This document shows, one piece after another, positions 19,654 to 28,222 of a stretch of 64,000 bases of DNA. Numbering within the stretch: position 1 is the stretch's first letter; every line of letters begins with the position of its first letter. The translations under genes and the position numbers were made by a program. Under the pieces are notes generated by a model. The model saw nothing but the letters and a program-made list of their open reading frames with translations. It was not told the origin of the DNA and searched no databases. Source of the DNA: Perkinsela sp. pyNocScin1 (taxonomy: Eukaryota; Euglenozoa; Kinetoplastea; Prokinetoplastida; Perkinselidae); contig CAXHTR010000006.1 of NCBI GenBank assembly GCA_964019655.1, positions 1,116,001 to 1,180,000 of the forward strand. Direction: 5' to 3'.

Positions 19654-20220
19654 CTACACCGGCAGCAGACGCTTCATCTGTGTGAGCACCCGCACAATAT
19701 CGTGGGCGGCGATCTTTCCAGCGTAGAGCGCCAGCGCCAGGTCGCACACGCAGCACAGCGCAAAGACTGCGTCCCAGAACTGCGAGCGGTTTGAGTCCCG
19801 GAACGTTTTTGGGGCTGTAAACCAACAGGCAAGCGCGATGGCGGCGTTGAGCGCCGCGGCGTAGAGGCAGTCGTGCAGCGTGACGGTCTCGGCGATGTGC
19901 CGCAGGTTGCGTATGCGGTCGCCCGAGGCGAGGATTGCGACGTTCAGGAGGACGAGCGTGACCTTCTCGAAGGCGCTGAACGTCTCGAGGAAGACAAAGA
20001 AGAAGAGGTTGAGGCCCACGATCGCGGCCACGACGACGGGGTCGACGGTGGGCTCGCCGAAGAGCACGCAGAGGCTGAGGAGCGGGCAGCCGAGGAGAAG
20101 TACGCACTCGGCCTTGGTGAACTTGTTCTGCGAGATGCGAGCGGTGGTGTCCTGGAGCTTCGCCCGGCGCCGGCCGGCGAGGACCTTGCGGCGGATCTCA
20201 TCAGCGTTGTCAGTTGGCAT
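19654..20220 (-). CDS. Multi-pass membrane protein, candidate GET2/CAML-like receptor
   Basis: A 188-residue protein from ATG 20220. The cytosolic N-terminus holds a dense basic helix (ADEIRRKVLAGRRRAKL, residues 6-22) followed by TTARIS. GET2 and CAML carry the same arrangement, an EKRRLLRERRxKK helix that recruits Get3, followed by membrane spans. After it come four or five hydrophobic segments (about 40-57, 62-80, 87-100, 115-135, 148-168). The classical Get2 has three. GET3 itself is encoded 13 kb away. The call rests on topology and the basic motif, so other small ER membrane proteins remain possible. Confidence 0.45.
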   Translation of the reverse strand: MPTDNADEIRRKVLAGRRRAKLQDTTARISQNKFTKAECVLLLGCPLLSLCVLFGEPTVDPVVVAAIVGLNLFFFVFLETFSAFEKVTLVLLNVAILASGDRIRNLRHIAETVTLHDCLYAAALNAAIALACWFTAPKTFRDSNRSQFWDAVFALCCVCDLALALYAGKIAAHDIVRVLTQMKRLLPV

Positions 20221-20331
20221 TTTTGGAGAAAACGAAGAAGATGGATTTAAAGGCTGATAAGTAGGAACGTGGGGGCTTATTACGTGTGTATTTTCGAGTC
20301 ATTCACTCGACTATGATGAAAAGTCTATCGA

Positions 20332-20562
20332 AAATCTTTGCTATCAGCAAAACCCGGAACACAAGCAGAAGATGTGCGAGCATTAAAAATAGCGTTGCTG
20401 TTGAACAATCTCGAAGCAAAGCATAAATTTTTAAAAATGCTTTAGCGTTGCAGGCCTCGCTCTGCGAGTAGTGGAAAGAGACATAAATGTGGAGAAATCT
20501 TCGCTATCAGCAAAACCCGGCACATATGTAAAAAATGTGCGAGCATTAAAAATAGCGTTGTT
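20332..20562. repeat. 70-bp direct repeat, two copies 163 bp apart
   Basis: Copy A starts near 20332 and copy B near 20495. Both read aaatctt[t/c]gctatcagcaa and continue aligned without gaps through gtgcgagcattaaaaatagc to about 20401 and 20562, with a handful of substitutions. They open the gene-free transposon island and may mark a duplicated transposon end or a degraded subterminal region. Confidence 0.8.
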
Positions 20563-20939
20563 GCTCGGTAGGTTGTGCTCTTCGATGCATCAGCCTACCT
20601 CTGCTTCGATGCTGAGGATTTTATTCATCGTCAAAGAGCACGTGACGCAAAAAGTCCGCGTCAGGAGGAGGTCGATATCATGCTTAAGCTCGATATGATG
20701 AGGGAATCGATACAGAACACCCCTCGAAATATGGAGCACCTTTGAGTTCCTGTGTACGGTCGCAGATACAGTCCAAGAGGCAACGAAATATCTTCGTGCT
20801 CGTGGGGACGTCGAACAGCGAGACGTCAATAGAGTAAAGCGGGCCCCCAGGGGGCGTAGTCAATCCTGTTGTCGTGTGCGATCCACAGAAGCAGAACAGG
20901 ATCCGCTGCGAGCGGAGAAAGAAAAGAAAGGCTGAGCAA

Positions 20940-22097
20940 AGACACGAATGGGAGCGATCCCAATCAGATCTCATTCGAGACGCAGGGCAGACAGCAATAG
21001 TCATTGAGTTCGCGAAGAATGAACGCTTCACGTTATCTGAGCGCTTTGTATTGGCAACCTTGTGGGCAGTTTTTCCTGAAGTTACGTGCAAATTGGTCGC
21101 CAAGGAGATCGCCCGCTACCGATCGACGCCCATTAAGCAAGGCCATTGTGCAGTGGGTATGCACTGCAAGGCATGTGGGTGCAGTTGAATACGAGAAAAA
21201 GCGATTCAAAAAAATTAAGGACAAAACAGGAGGATGCGATCCTGTGGCTATTCACCGAGACTTTATTCAGAATAAGCGCAAGGCCGGGGCTAAGTGTGTG
21301 ATCGACGATGACCCATATCTAGCATTGGATGTCATTGATTTCCTCATGGATCATCGATCAGCAGCAAAAATTTCAAAATATCTCCGGGATCGGGATGAAA
21401 ATCCTATCCGTTTGTATTCACAAGCGATCCAGCAGTGGATTTGCAAGGAGCACAACAAAGGAAGTATAATTTGCCAATTTATACCCCAAAAAGCCAGACC
21501 TCGCGGCGTTAACCGCCGGAATGAGAACACAGGCATCATACCCATTCCTGATTTAAAGTCTTTTGTGAAAAAGACCTTCTTGACCTATGGGTATATGGTC
21601 AGTGGGAGATTGACACTGCCTTTGGTGCAAACTATTCGGGAGTTTTGTGCTGTTGTATTGAGAAGCGTACGCGCTACGGTATAATAATTCTACTCAAGAA
21701 CAAGAGTAGTCGCCCTTTATGCCAAGCAATGGCACAGAAGCTGTCGCGCTTTCATTGTCAGACTATAGTTGCTGACAGAGGCTCAGAATTCTTGTACCAT
21801 AGAATTTTCTATGAAGCTCTTAGGGCGCAGACGTATTTCTGCGATGCTGGGCGTCCGCAGCAAAAGGGCCAGGTGGAGAGTTTCATTGGAAGAATCGGAT
21901 ATTTTCTTCCCAAGGGCACAGATTTCACGCACCTTACGCATGCGCATGTGCAGCGCATTCAGGACTTGCTTGATAGCAGCAAGATGAAGGTTCTAGGTTG
22001 GCGGTCCCCGAATGACCTTGTTCATTTCTTGGATAAATCGTTTCCCATTATCACGGAGCGAGATCAGCGGCTAAAGCTAGATCGACATCAACACTGA
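20940..22097 (+). pseudogene. IS30-like DDE transposase, frame-broken
   Basis: Three frames in succession rebuild an IS30-family order. A helix-turn-helix-like segment (LSERFVLATLW...VAKEIARYRS) is near 21030-21120. A middle region follows to about 21575 in another frame. The catalytic part starts at about 21576. First Asp: GQWEIDTAFGANYSG (21597-21640). Second Asp: VADRGSEF (about 21766-21790). Glu: KGQVESFIGRIGYFLPKGTDF (about 21860-21920), matching the bacterial RGxNENxNGLxRxYFPKxTDF. The end, LGWRSPNDLV, equals the family's LGYxTPxEV. All three catalytic residues are present, but two shifts interrupt the frame. No clean start codon and no terminal repeats found. Related remnants lie at 56605 and 57115. 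Confidence 0.75.
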
Positions 22098-22274
22098 ACT
22101 TTTAAGAGAATATGGATAATCAACAAACGCGCGATTACATGTACAGCCCAAGATTTAGCCCCATACTCGCGCCTTTGCGCGATTCGCTCGCAGCAGTTGA
22201 ACGCTCATACGAAGTTCTCTCTTCTATCGCATCCGTTGTCCCCTGGTCAAAGAGAACTGCAGACTTTCGTGATC

Positions 22275-22421
22275 GGATGTAAGATCACAATCTATTTCTG
22301 GCCAGAGGGATTCAAAAAATTTGGGTTTATCAAATTCACACAGTCTGACGACCTTGATAGACCGGAGTGCTTCTTGTGCGGCGAGCTGCTGTGCGATTCG
22401 GTGTCAAGGCTTCAATATTGA
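22275..22421 (+). pseudogene. hAT-type transposase N-terminal fragment, copy 1
   Basis: The frame reads KKFGFIKFTQSDDLDRPECFLCGELLCDSVS. This matches the zinc-finger start of ZBED5/FAM200/Buster-type hAT transposases (YGFTFI...ERPQCVLCGEVLANDS). The knuckle C-x2-C is kept; the frame then stops at 22421 before the His part. It is a partial duplicate of the fragment at 22802-23131. Confidence 0.55.
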
Positions 22422-22801
22422 GCTCGACGTTAACAGCACTGCAGCTGAAGAGATTACAGAGCTTAACACTACATCTGAAAAAGAGGCATTACACAAAGGA
22501 TCGAAAGCCTCCATCTGCGCGATACTTTTCCACCTGCGATTGCAGAAGAACGAAATACTGCCTCACAAGGGAGGTCAGATGCCCCAGGTTCCGAAGAGTG
22601 CGAATATGAATTTGAAATTGAGGACACTAGAGGTGACTCTACCTTCGACATTAACAGAGTTTTCACAGATCTCGAAGAGCTCATGCAGTCCGGATTTCAA
22701 ATCACTCCTGGGCAAAAAAATGTGAGCGTGTTTGGATCGGGGGTAAGTTGGTCACCATCTATTTTTGGCAAGATAAGTTTTAAACACAAGGATTCATACA
22801 A

Positions 22802-23131
22802 TTCACCCAGCCTGACAGCCTTGATAGACCGGAGTGCTTTTTGTGTGGCGAGGTTCTCTACAATTCCGCATTGAAGACATCAAAACTTGATAGGCATCAG
22901 GTTTCTAGGCACCCAGAGTCGTTTGATTTTTCAGATAAGAAATGGAAGGAGGAACTCGACGCATATCTAGCAAGCAAGAAGAAGTACCGCAGATTGCAGA
23001 ATTTTTTTCCTGTTACGAAATGGACATTAAATCACGCGCAGACGAAGATTATTTACATGTTAGGCAAGCACAAGGTTGCACATGTTTTGGGCAATAGAAC
23101 TATTAAACCAGATGGCGAGATACGCGAATAG
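22802..23131 (+). pseudogene. hAT-type (ZBED5/Buster-like) transposase fragment, copy 2
   Basis: The open frame reads SLDRPECFLCGEVLYNSALKT, then SKLDRHQVSRHP, then KKKYRRLQNFFPVTKW, then TKIIYMLGKHKVAHVLGN. This is the order of the N-terminal region of ZBED5-type hAT proteins: RPQCVLCGEVLxNxSxxPSKLKRHLxxxHP, then EFFxRK, then a SYLVAxxIAKxKKPHTIGE-like segment. The C2H2 knuckle is complete. The catalytic RNase H-like domain and the C-terminal dimerisation domain are absent, so this is a fragment. There is no ATG at its start. It shares the codons around DRPECF.LCGE with copy 1 about 470 bp upstream. Confidence 0.6.
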
Positions 23132-24196
23132 TATGCATTTCGGCAGACCGAAAGTGAAACCTCGGAAATTAAGATGACAGAAAAACTCGAAGACTCATGC
23201 GTAAAGTGCCCAAACGCTTTGCGACCCAGTTTGTCCAAGCCCTTCTGTCCTCTTCTAGAGGTATCCAGCCCTTCTCGCTGTGCACGCGCACAACAGCCCG
23301 CTCTGCTTCAAAAAGTCCATCAGCTCATGTAAAATGTGCCTATTTTGGTCGCACACACGCCCATTGCTTCCCCAGCCGAAGCCCTCCCCCGGCCCAGCGC
23401 ACGCGGTCTCGCGTTGTAGTAAGCCCTCTTCTGTCATTCCGCACACATAACTATCCTATCCAGCGCCACAAGGGCGCCGGACTCGCCCAACTCACTCCAC
23501 CGAGGCGAAGCAAGCACTGGCACTACCGTAACCAGCGCGGTACTCTCTACCGATTCCGGACGGAGGGACTTTCCTCGGAATCCGAAGACTCCGCGTGTGC
23601 CATGCTACCTCGCGAGCGCTGGCGTCCGCTGGGAAGGGCTGTGGCAGGGGCCGCGAGAGCGCTAGCGATAGGAAATACATTTCGAGCATCGGAGGGCCCG
23701 GCCCTCTCGTGCCTATCATCATGTGGGAAAAAGTTTCTGCAAAAAAAATGCCCTCGGGTGGTTTGATCTCACATATTTCCCTTGATGAGGCGATCGGTCG
23801 CCCCATATCGCGGCTGCGCCGCCCACCTTTTTGCTCGAATCGGTGCTAGTGCGGACTGACAAGTCTGGTGCGTGAGATTCTGAATTTGGCTCGAATAGTA
23901 ACCCATCAGCATATCTTAATGTATATCATCGATGTTCGCATCGTCATCAGCGGAACAAGATGGAAATCATCACGAAGGAAAAAATTGCTTCTCGCTGCTC
24001 GGAATTTACTAACATTGCATTCGGAAATACTCTTGCTCGTAATAAAAGTAAATAGTAGTGGTTTTCAAAGAAAAAGCAACTAAACTTTACTCATGCTCGT
24101 TCATTCACAAATTCGAGAGAAATTCTGCTTCCCTCTTCACCGCCTTATCTGAATACGTTTGGTCGCTCACCTCAAACGCTTATCAACCCATGCAGA
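23132..24196. other. Gene-free region, partly GC-rich
   Basis: About 1.06 kb. The part at 23220-23850 is GC-rich and open in several frames but shows no family motif or consistent codon pattern. It contains a GGAGGGCCCGGCCCTCTC palindrome-like stretch near 23691-23710. From 23870 to 24190 it is AT-rich. I see no supported gene or RNA. Confidence 0.5.
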
Positions 24197-24913
24197 CTAC
24201 TGACCGACGGCCTTCTTCTTCTTCTGCACCATTTTGAGCCGGAAGAACTCCTCCTTCTCCGTCTCTTCGAGCTCAGACTGGACGTAGCTGAGCGTCGCGG
24301 TGAGCCGCGGCAGCACGACTTTTTCGAGAGCGTTCACGCGCCGATTCGTCTTCTTGTACTCCGTGTTCACGAGCTGAAAGGCTATTTGGCCCTCTGTGGC
24401 GGCGATGGACGCGTCGAGGAGCGCCCCGAAGCTCTCCGACGCCGAGTGGACCTGCTCGCCGCCGCGGCCGAGGCCGACGTGGCCTGCGCGGGGATGGCTT
24501 GGCTGCCCGTCAGACGCGTCCGGCACAGAGCGGCTGAGGCGCGGGAGGCTCACGCCGGCGACTGTGTCGATACGCTCGCAGACGATCGCGGCCGGCTGCC
24601 CAGAGGCGACGCCCGAATTCTGGGAAACGCCGCCCTGGGCCTCCTCGATGCGGTCCTGGATGGCGAAGGCGAACTGGCCGTCGGTCGTGACCTTTGCAGC
24701 GGATAGGGCGAAAAAGGCCTCCTTGGCAGTGCGGACGAGCTCGAGCTTGGTGTCCTTGAGGGAGCGGACGATGCCCATGTTGTGGTGGTTCAGGGCGTCG
24801 CGCTTGCTCTTGAGCATCTTGTGCCCCGAGGACGCGGACTTGATCTTGTTCTTCAAAATGGACAGGGACATGCGCGAGGGCAGGACGTTGTAGCGCTGTT
24901 CGTTCGATGACAT
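24197..24913 (-). CDS. V-type ATPase subunit D
   Basis: A 238-residue central-stalk subunit of the vacuolar proton pump. Start is ATG 24913 (MSSNEQRYNVLPSRMSL); the frame continues upstream into repeat DNA without ATG. Signature segments: LPSRMSLSILKNKIKSASSGHKMLKSKRD in the first 45 residues, then VRTAKEAFFALSAAK, then IDTVAGVSLPRL, and near the end TNRRVNALEKVVLPRL. The ends form the long coiled coil that rotates inside the A3B3 head. The usual eukaryotic length is about 245-250. The C-terminus is lysine-rich (MVQKKKKAVGQ). Confidence 0.95.
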   Translation of the reverse strand: MSSNEQRYNVLPSRMSLSILKNKIKSASSGHKMLKSKRDALNHHNMGIVRSLKDTKLELVRTAKEAFFALSAAKVTTDGQFAFAIQDRIEEAQGGVSQNSGVASGQPAAIVCERIDTVAGVSLPRLSRSVPDASDGQPSHPRAGHVGLGRGGEQVHSASESFGALLDASIAATEGQIAFQLVNTEYKKTNRRVNALEKVVLPRLTATLSYVQSELEETEKEEFFRLKMVQKKKKAVGQ

Positions 24914-25130
24914 TGATGGAGTAATAGAGGAAAGTGAGTTAGGAAGAGGTGATAGGGTAAAGAAGTTGGAGTTTGTGCCATGCGGTGATGAGACGATATG
25001 AGAGTGCGAAACAAGAAAGTTCTCAGTGCCAACTTTGGTATCATGTGCTATCAAACAAGATAGTCTAAAAAGATTCATCATGTGGGTGCGTGAATTTTCT
25101 TGAAAAAGGACAAACTGCGAATATTCTTCT

Positions 25131-25424
25131 CTTCGGATGCTATCATCAGACAGACCAATATTTCGAAACCGGTAAGTCCGCGAAAGAGCCCCGTTACTAC
25201 AATTCCTAGCAGGAAAAAGGCAAGCAGTGATGCAGACATTCCAAAAGTATTCAGAATCTCCGGATGCCATCGTCGGACAAACGAATACGAGGAAACCCAT
25301 ATGTCCTGAAAGAGTCCCGTTGGCGCTTCATTCTCTCCTGCGCGAATAGAAGGGTAAATCTCCGGATACCATCATCGAACAGATCAATACAGTAAAACTG
25401 ATAAGTTCGCGAAAGGGCACCGTT
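25131..25424. repeat. Three imperfect ~70-bp tandem repeats upstream of V-ATPase D
   Basis: Units at about 25131-25195, 25255-25322 and 25356-25424 share tcCGGATgccATCaTCggACA early and GTccGcGAAAGaGcCCCGTT at the end. Translated on the minus strand they give NGALSRTYRFRNIGLSDDSIRR, NGALSRTYQFYCIDLFDDGIRR and a third related RDSFRTYGFPRIRLSDDGIRR-type block. Units are separated by 30-60 bp of unrelated sequence. Origin unknown. Confidence 0.75.
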
Positions 25425-25576
25425 GTCGAAAACTTGCAGCGTCAGCCTATCCCATTTCAATCGATCAAATTGAAGTAAAATTCTATTGAGTTATCGATCC
25501 TAACCCACTTCACCCCACACAAATCGACGATAAAATAACATAATTCACTGTGTTTATCTATTCAAGGGACTATACT

Positions 25577-26062
25577 TCACTCACATTCCTCCTCCACCGC
25601 GAGGCTGGCCTTGACCTTGGCGTTCGCCTCGTCGGCCATCGTCTTGTACTTCTCGCGCTCCTCGACGGAGAGCTTCGCCCACTCGGCGCCGACGAGCTTG
25701 GCGATATCGGTGACGCCCGCGCCCTTGTTTGCCTCAACGATCTTGGCGCGGACCTCCTTCATATAGATAAAGTACGCCGTCGTCAGGCCCTTCATGCGAC
25801 CCGAGTCCTTCTTCTGCTTCTTGCTGTCCTCCTTGTCGGCGGCGCTCTTGCGCTTCTTCGGGACGATCTCGCCGGACGCGATCTTGGCGTTGCGTTCGGC
25901 GGTGAGCTCCTCGGCCTTGGCCTCGTAGGGCTTTTTCTCTTCCTCAGTAAGGCCCTGCCACTCGGTGGCGATGGCCTTCATCACCTCGGTGGTCTTCATG
26001 CCTTCCTTCCTATGGATCGGCTGGCGCTCTTTGACGTACGCGATGTATGCGCTAATAGCCAT
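25577..26062 (-). CDS. Two-box HMG protein (HMGB-like)
   Basis: A 161-residue chromatin protein from ATG 26062. Box 1 is residues about 1-60 (AYIAYVKERQPIHRKEG, then IATEWQGLTEEEKKPYEAKAEE). Box 2 is about 95-150 (TTAYFIYMKEVRAKIVEA, then VGAEWAKLSVEEREKYKTMADE). A basic linker (VPKKRKSAADKEDSKKQKK) looks like a nuclear localisation signal, and the tail is short and acidic (VEEECE). Such proteins bend DNA in the nucleus, or compact mitochondrial DNA when targeted there. No presequence is seen, so nuclear is likelier. High GC third positions suggest good expression. Confidence 0.93.
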   Translation of the reverse strand: MAISAYIAYVKERQPIHRKEGMKTTEVMKAIATEWQGLTEEEKKPYEAKAEELTAERNAKIASGEIVPKKRKSAADKEDSKKQKKDSGRMKGLTTAYFIYMKEVRAKIVEANKGAGVTDIAKLVGAEWAKLSVEEREKYKTMADEANAKVKASLAVEEECE

Positions 26063-26155
26063 TGTACGAGAACTGAATTCTTCAGAGAAGAGAAAGTAAT
26101 TTTGCCCCGATGTTCACAAAATTTTGATTATAATTTGGCGTCGCTGTCCGAAAGA

Positions 26156-27034
26156 TTACCGCTTGTTCCATCCCGGGATACCCGTCGGACTGAACCGAGG
26201 CGCGCACTGCCGCGGCTTGAGCGCCTCCTTCGGGCGGTACTTGTTCGCGACGGAGTGCCAGCGCCACCAGTAGCCGCGCCAGATGACCGGGCGGAAGACG
26301 CCGTTCGCGTCGTCGGGAACGCCGCCTGTCGAGAGTTTTATGGTGTTCGCCTCGGCGTCCGCCTGGGCGGCCTCGGCCGGCGTGAGGGGCACCACCGGCC
26401 CGGGCTCGACGCGCGGTGGTGCCTCAGTGTACCCCGGCGTGCCGCTCTCGACGGCCTGCCGAATAAGCTCGAGCGACTCGTAGGGGCGGCGGTTGCGGAT
26501 AAGGCACTTCTCGAAGAACTCGACCATGTTCTGCATGGGCATGTGCCCCTCGTCGACCATCTCATGGAAGAGGTGCGCGGCCTCGCGCCAGTAGTTCATC
26601 GTCGGAATAGTGCACGCGACGATCGCGCTGTTGTACATCGACGCCGTTGGGTCGTAGCCGTTCGCCTGGCACGCGCGGAGCGCGTTGATAGCGACGCGCC
26701 AGTGCTGCAGGCGCTTGAGGCGGTTGTTGACGTTGAAGTCGGCGGCGTAGCCGTGGTCGACGTTGGACATACCGTTGACAATATAATAGTAACTCTGCAT
26801 GTCCATCTGCACGTTGTCGTGGTTCATTGCGTCGATGACCTGGACGATCTCGAGCGCGCGGCCCCACACAGCCTGGTTGTACAGGATCTGGTTGTAGTGG
26901 CGGAGCTCGAGGCCGAAGCCGACCATGCGGCCGCGCGAGGCGAAGAACATGGCCTTCTGCCAGTGTGAGGACTTGCACATCTTGGTGAGCACGCGGTTGA
27001 ACTCGTCGGGGCTGCGGCGCACGGGGTCTGACAT
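26156..27034 (-). CDS. Pentatricopeptide-repeat (PPR) protein, probably mitochondrial
   Basis: A 292-residue protein starting at ATG 27034 (MSDPVRRSPDEFNRVL). Helical pairs follow the PPR pattern: DEFNRVLTKMCKSSHWQKAM, ELRHYNQILYNQAVWGRALEIVQVIDAM, QSYYYIVNGMSN, and TASMYNSAIVACT...WREAAHLFHEMVDEG. About four or five repeats are present. The C-terminal 80 residues are rich in Pro, Trp and basic residues (VIWRGYWWRWHSVANKYRP) and resemble mitoribosome-associated PPR proteins. PPR proteins bind organellar RNA. No strong presequence by eye. A 4-codon upstream ORF (27044-27058) lies 10 bases before the start. Confidence 0.85.
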   Translation of the reverse strand: MSDPVRRSPDEFNRVLTKMCKSSHWQKAMFFASRGRMVGFGLELRHYNQILYNQAVWGRALEIVQVIDAMNHDNVQMDMQSYYYIVNGMSNVDHGYAADFNVNNRLKRLQHWRVAINALRACQANGYDPTASMYNSAIVACTIPTMNYWREAAHLFHEMVDEGHMPMQNMVEFFEKCLIRNRRPYESLELIRQAVESGTPGYTEAPPRVEPGPVVPLTPAEAAQADAEANTIKLSTGGVPDDANGVFRPVIWRGYWWRWHSVANKYRPKEALKPRQCAPRFSPTGIPGWNKR

Positions 27035-27286
27035 CGGTGCGCGCTAGGATGGGTGCATTAGTAGAGAAAAAGTGAAGGAAAGGGTGGGAAGGTGGGAAAA
27101 GCCAAAACAATAAAGTTTTCGACAAAAATGTGCTCTGAGCGTCACAAGAAAACAAATGGAATTCGCTGAATTCTAACTGGAGAATTCTAAAGTCCATCGA
27201 CTCTACTGCTGCGACACAGTGAAGCTGACTATCCCCCGTAGAATCATTTCTTGAAGCGATCCAAATATTTCAGAGATAAGCATACT

Positions 27287-27961
27287 TCACTTCCCCTTCC
27301 CACTCAGCTCGAGGAGTGTTACAAAGTGCCGACGGGCCCGCATGACATCCGCCTTGAGGCCCCTGTGCTTCTCGCGGAGCGCATGCTGAATGTGGACTGG
27401 GTCTTTCATCGTTGGGTCACCCTGAGCGATGAGCGCCTTGTTCCGGAGCGCCCGTACCTCGTAGCTGTGTGTCTGCGCGCTGTCCATCGAGAACCACCGG
27501 TTGGCGACGCCCATAAAAAAGCCCGGGCGGTACGGCTCGCCCTTCCACAGCGCATCGTACTGATCTTGGAAGTACAGCAGGTAGGCGTGCGCCATCCACT
27601 GCGCACGCGGGTCCCCCTGCTCGCGCTTTTTGGCCTGGAGCACAAACTCTCGTGCGAATGTCGTGTGCAACGCGTTCGTTGCAATGTGCGCGCGCAGGAG
27701 CTCTGCCTCACTCGTCGACAGCCGCCCGTAGCGCTCGAGCAGGCGCTCCCGCACGGCAAGGCAGCTCTCACCCTCGCGCTTGACTGCGTCGTACTTGATC
27801 GCACGGAAGACGACCTGCCGGTTTTCTGAGAGCGGCCGCAGGAAGGAGAGGAAGACTGACTGGCGCTCGAGGAGCGCCTTGTCAGTAATGATTGTCTCGC
27901 GGAGGCCAGCCTCGGCGAAAATGTCGTAGGCACCGCCGGTGAGGAGGCGGCTGTTAGTCAT
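27287..27961 (-). CDS. Hypothetical protein, about 224 aa
   Basis: I do not recognise this protein. I chose ATG 27961 (MTNSRLLTGGAYDIF) because the bases just before it (cccaccgattcctttctct) look like the pyrimidine-rich leaders of neighbouring genes; in-frame ATGs at 28021 and 28063 would add 20 or 34 residues. The chain is helical and basic, with LLERQSVFLSFLRPL, FAREFVLQAKKREQGDPRAQWMAHAYLL, and GFFMGVANRWFSMD. The tail is very basic (LREKHRGLKADVMRARRHF). This composition would suit a mitochondrial or ribosomal assembly protein, but that is only an impression. Confidence 0.7.
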   Translation of the reverse strand: MTNSRLLTGGAYDIFAEAGLRETIITDKALLERQSVFLSFLRPLSENRQVVFRAIKYDAVKREGESCLAVRERLLERYGRLSTSEAELLRAHIATNALHTTFAREFVLQAKKREQGDPRAQWMAHAYLLYFQDQYDALWKGEPYRPGFFMGVANRWFSMDSAQTHSYEVRALRNKALIAQGDPTMKDPVHIQHALREKHRGLKADVMRARRHFVTLLELSGKGK

Positions 27962-28222
27962 AGAGAAAGGAATCGGTGGGTGCTGGAGCGTTCGATCAGC
28001 TGCACACTTGAGTGTCTTCATGGAATGGGCATTGGGGAGGAAGAAGACTGACAAATGTGTCAAAAGGTTGAAATTTGGTAAATATTTTTTGCAGGCGTGA
28101 GTTTTCCACTGCCAGTTCAGATTCTATGCAAATCCTGTCGAACAGGTCTGAAAGGTATCAGGCCCTCGTCCTACGCTGCTGCTTTCTAAGTCCTCACCCT
28201 CTACTCTCTAGTCTCTTCCCAC

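Noticed and set aside
23197-23766. 189-codon GC-rich frame in the gene-free region
   Set aside because: No motif, no codon periodicity by eye, several competing frames of similar length and no convincing start.
20221-24196. Bacterial contamination as the source of the IS30-like sequence
   Set aside because: It is flanked on both sides by eukaryotic genes, lies with hAT fragments, and has diverged relatives at 56.6-57.3 kb.
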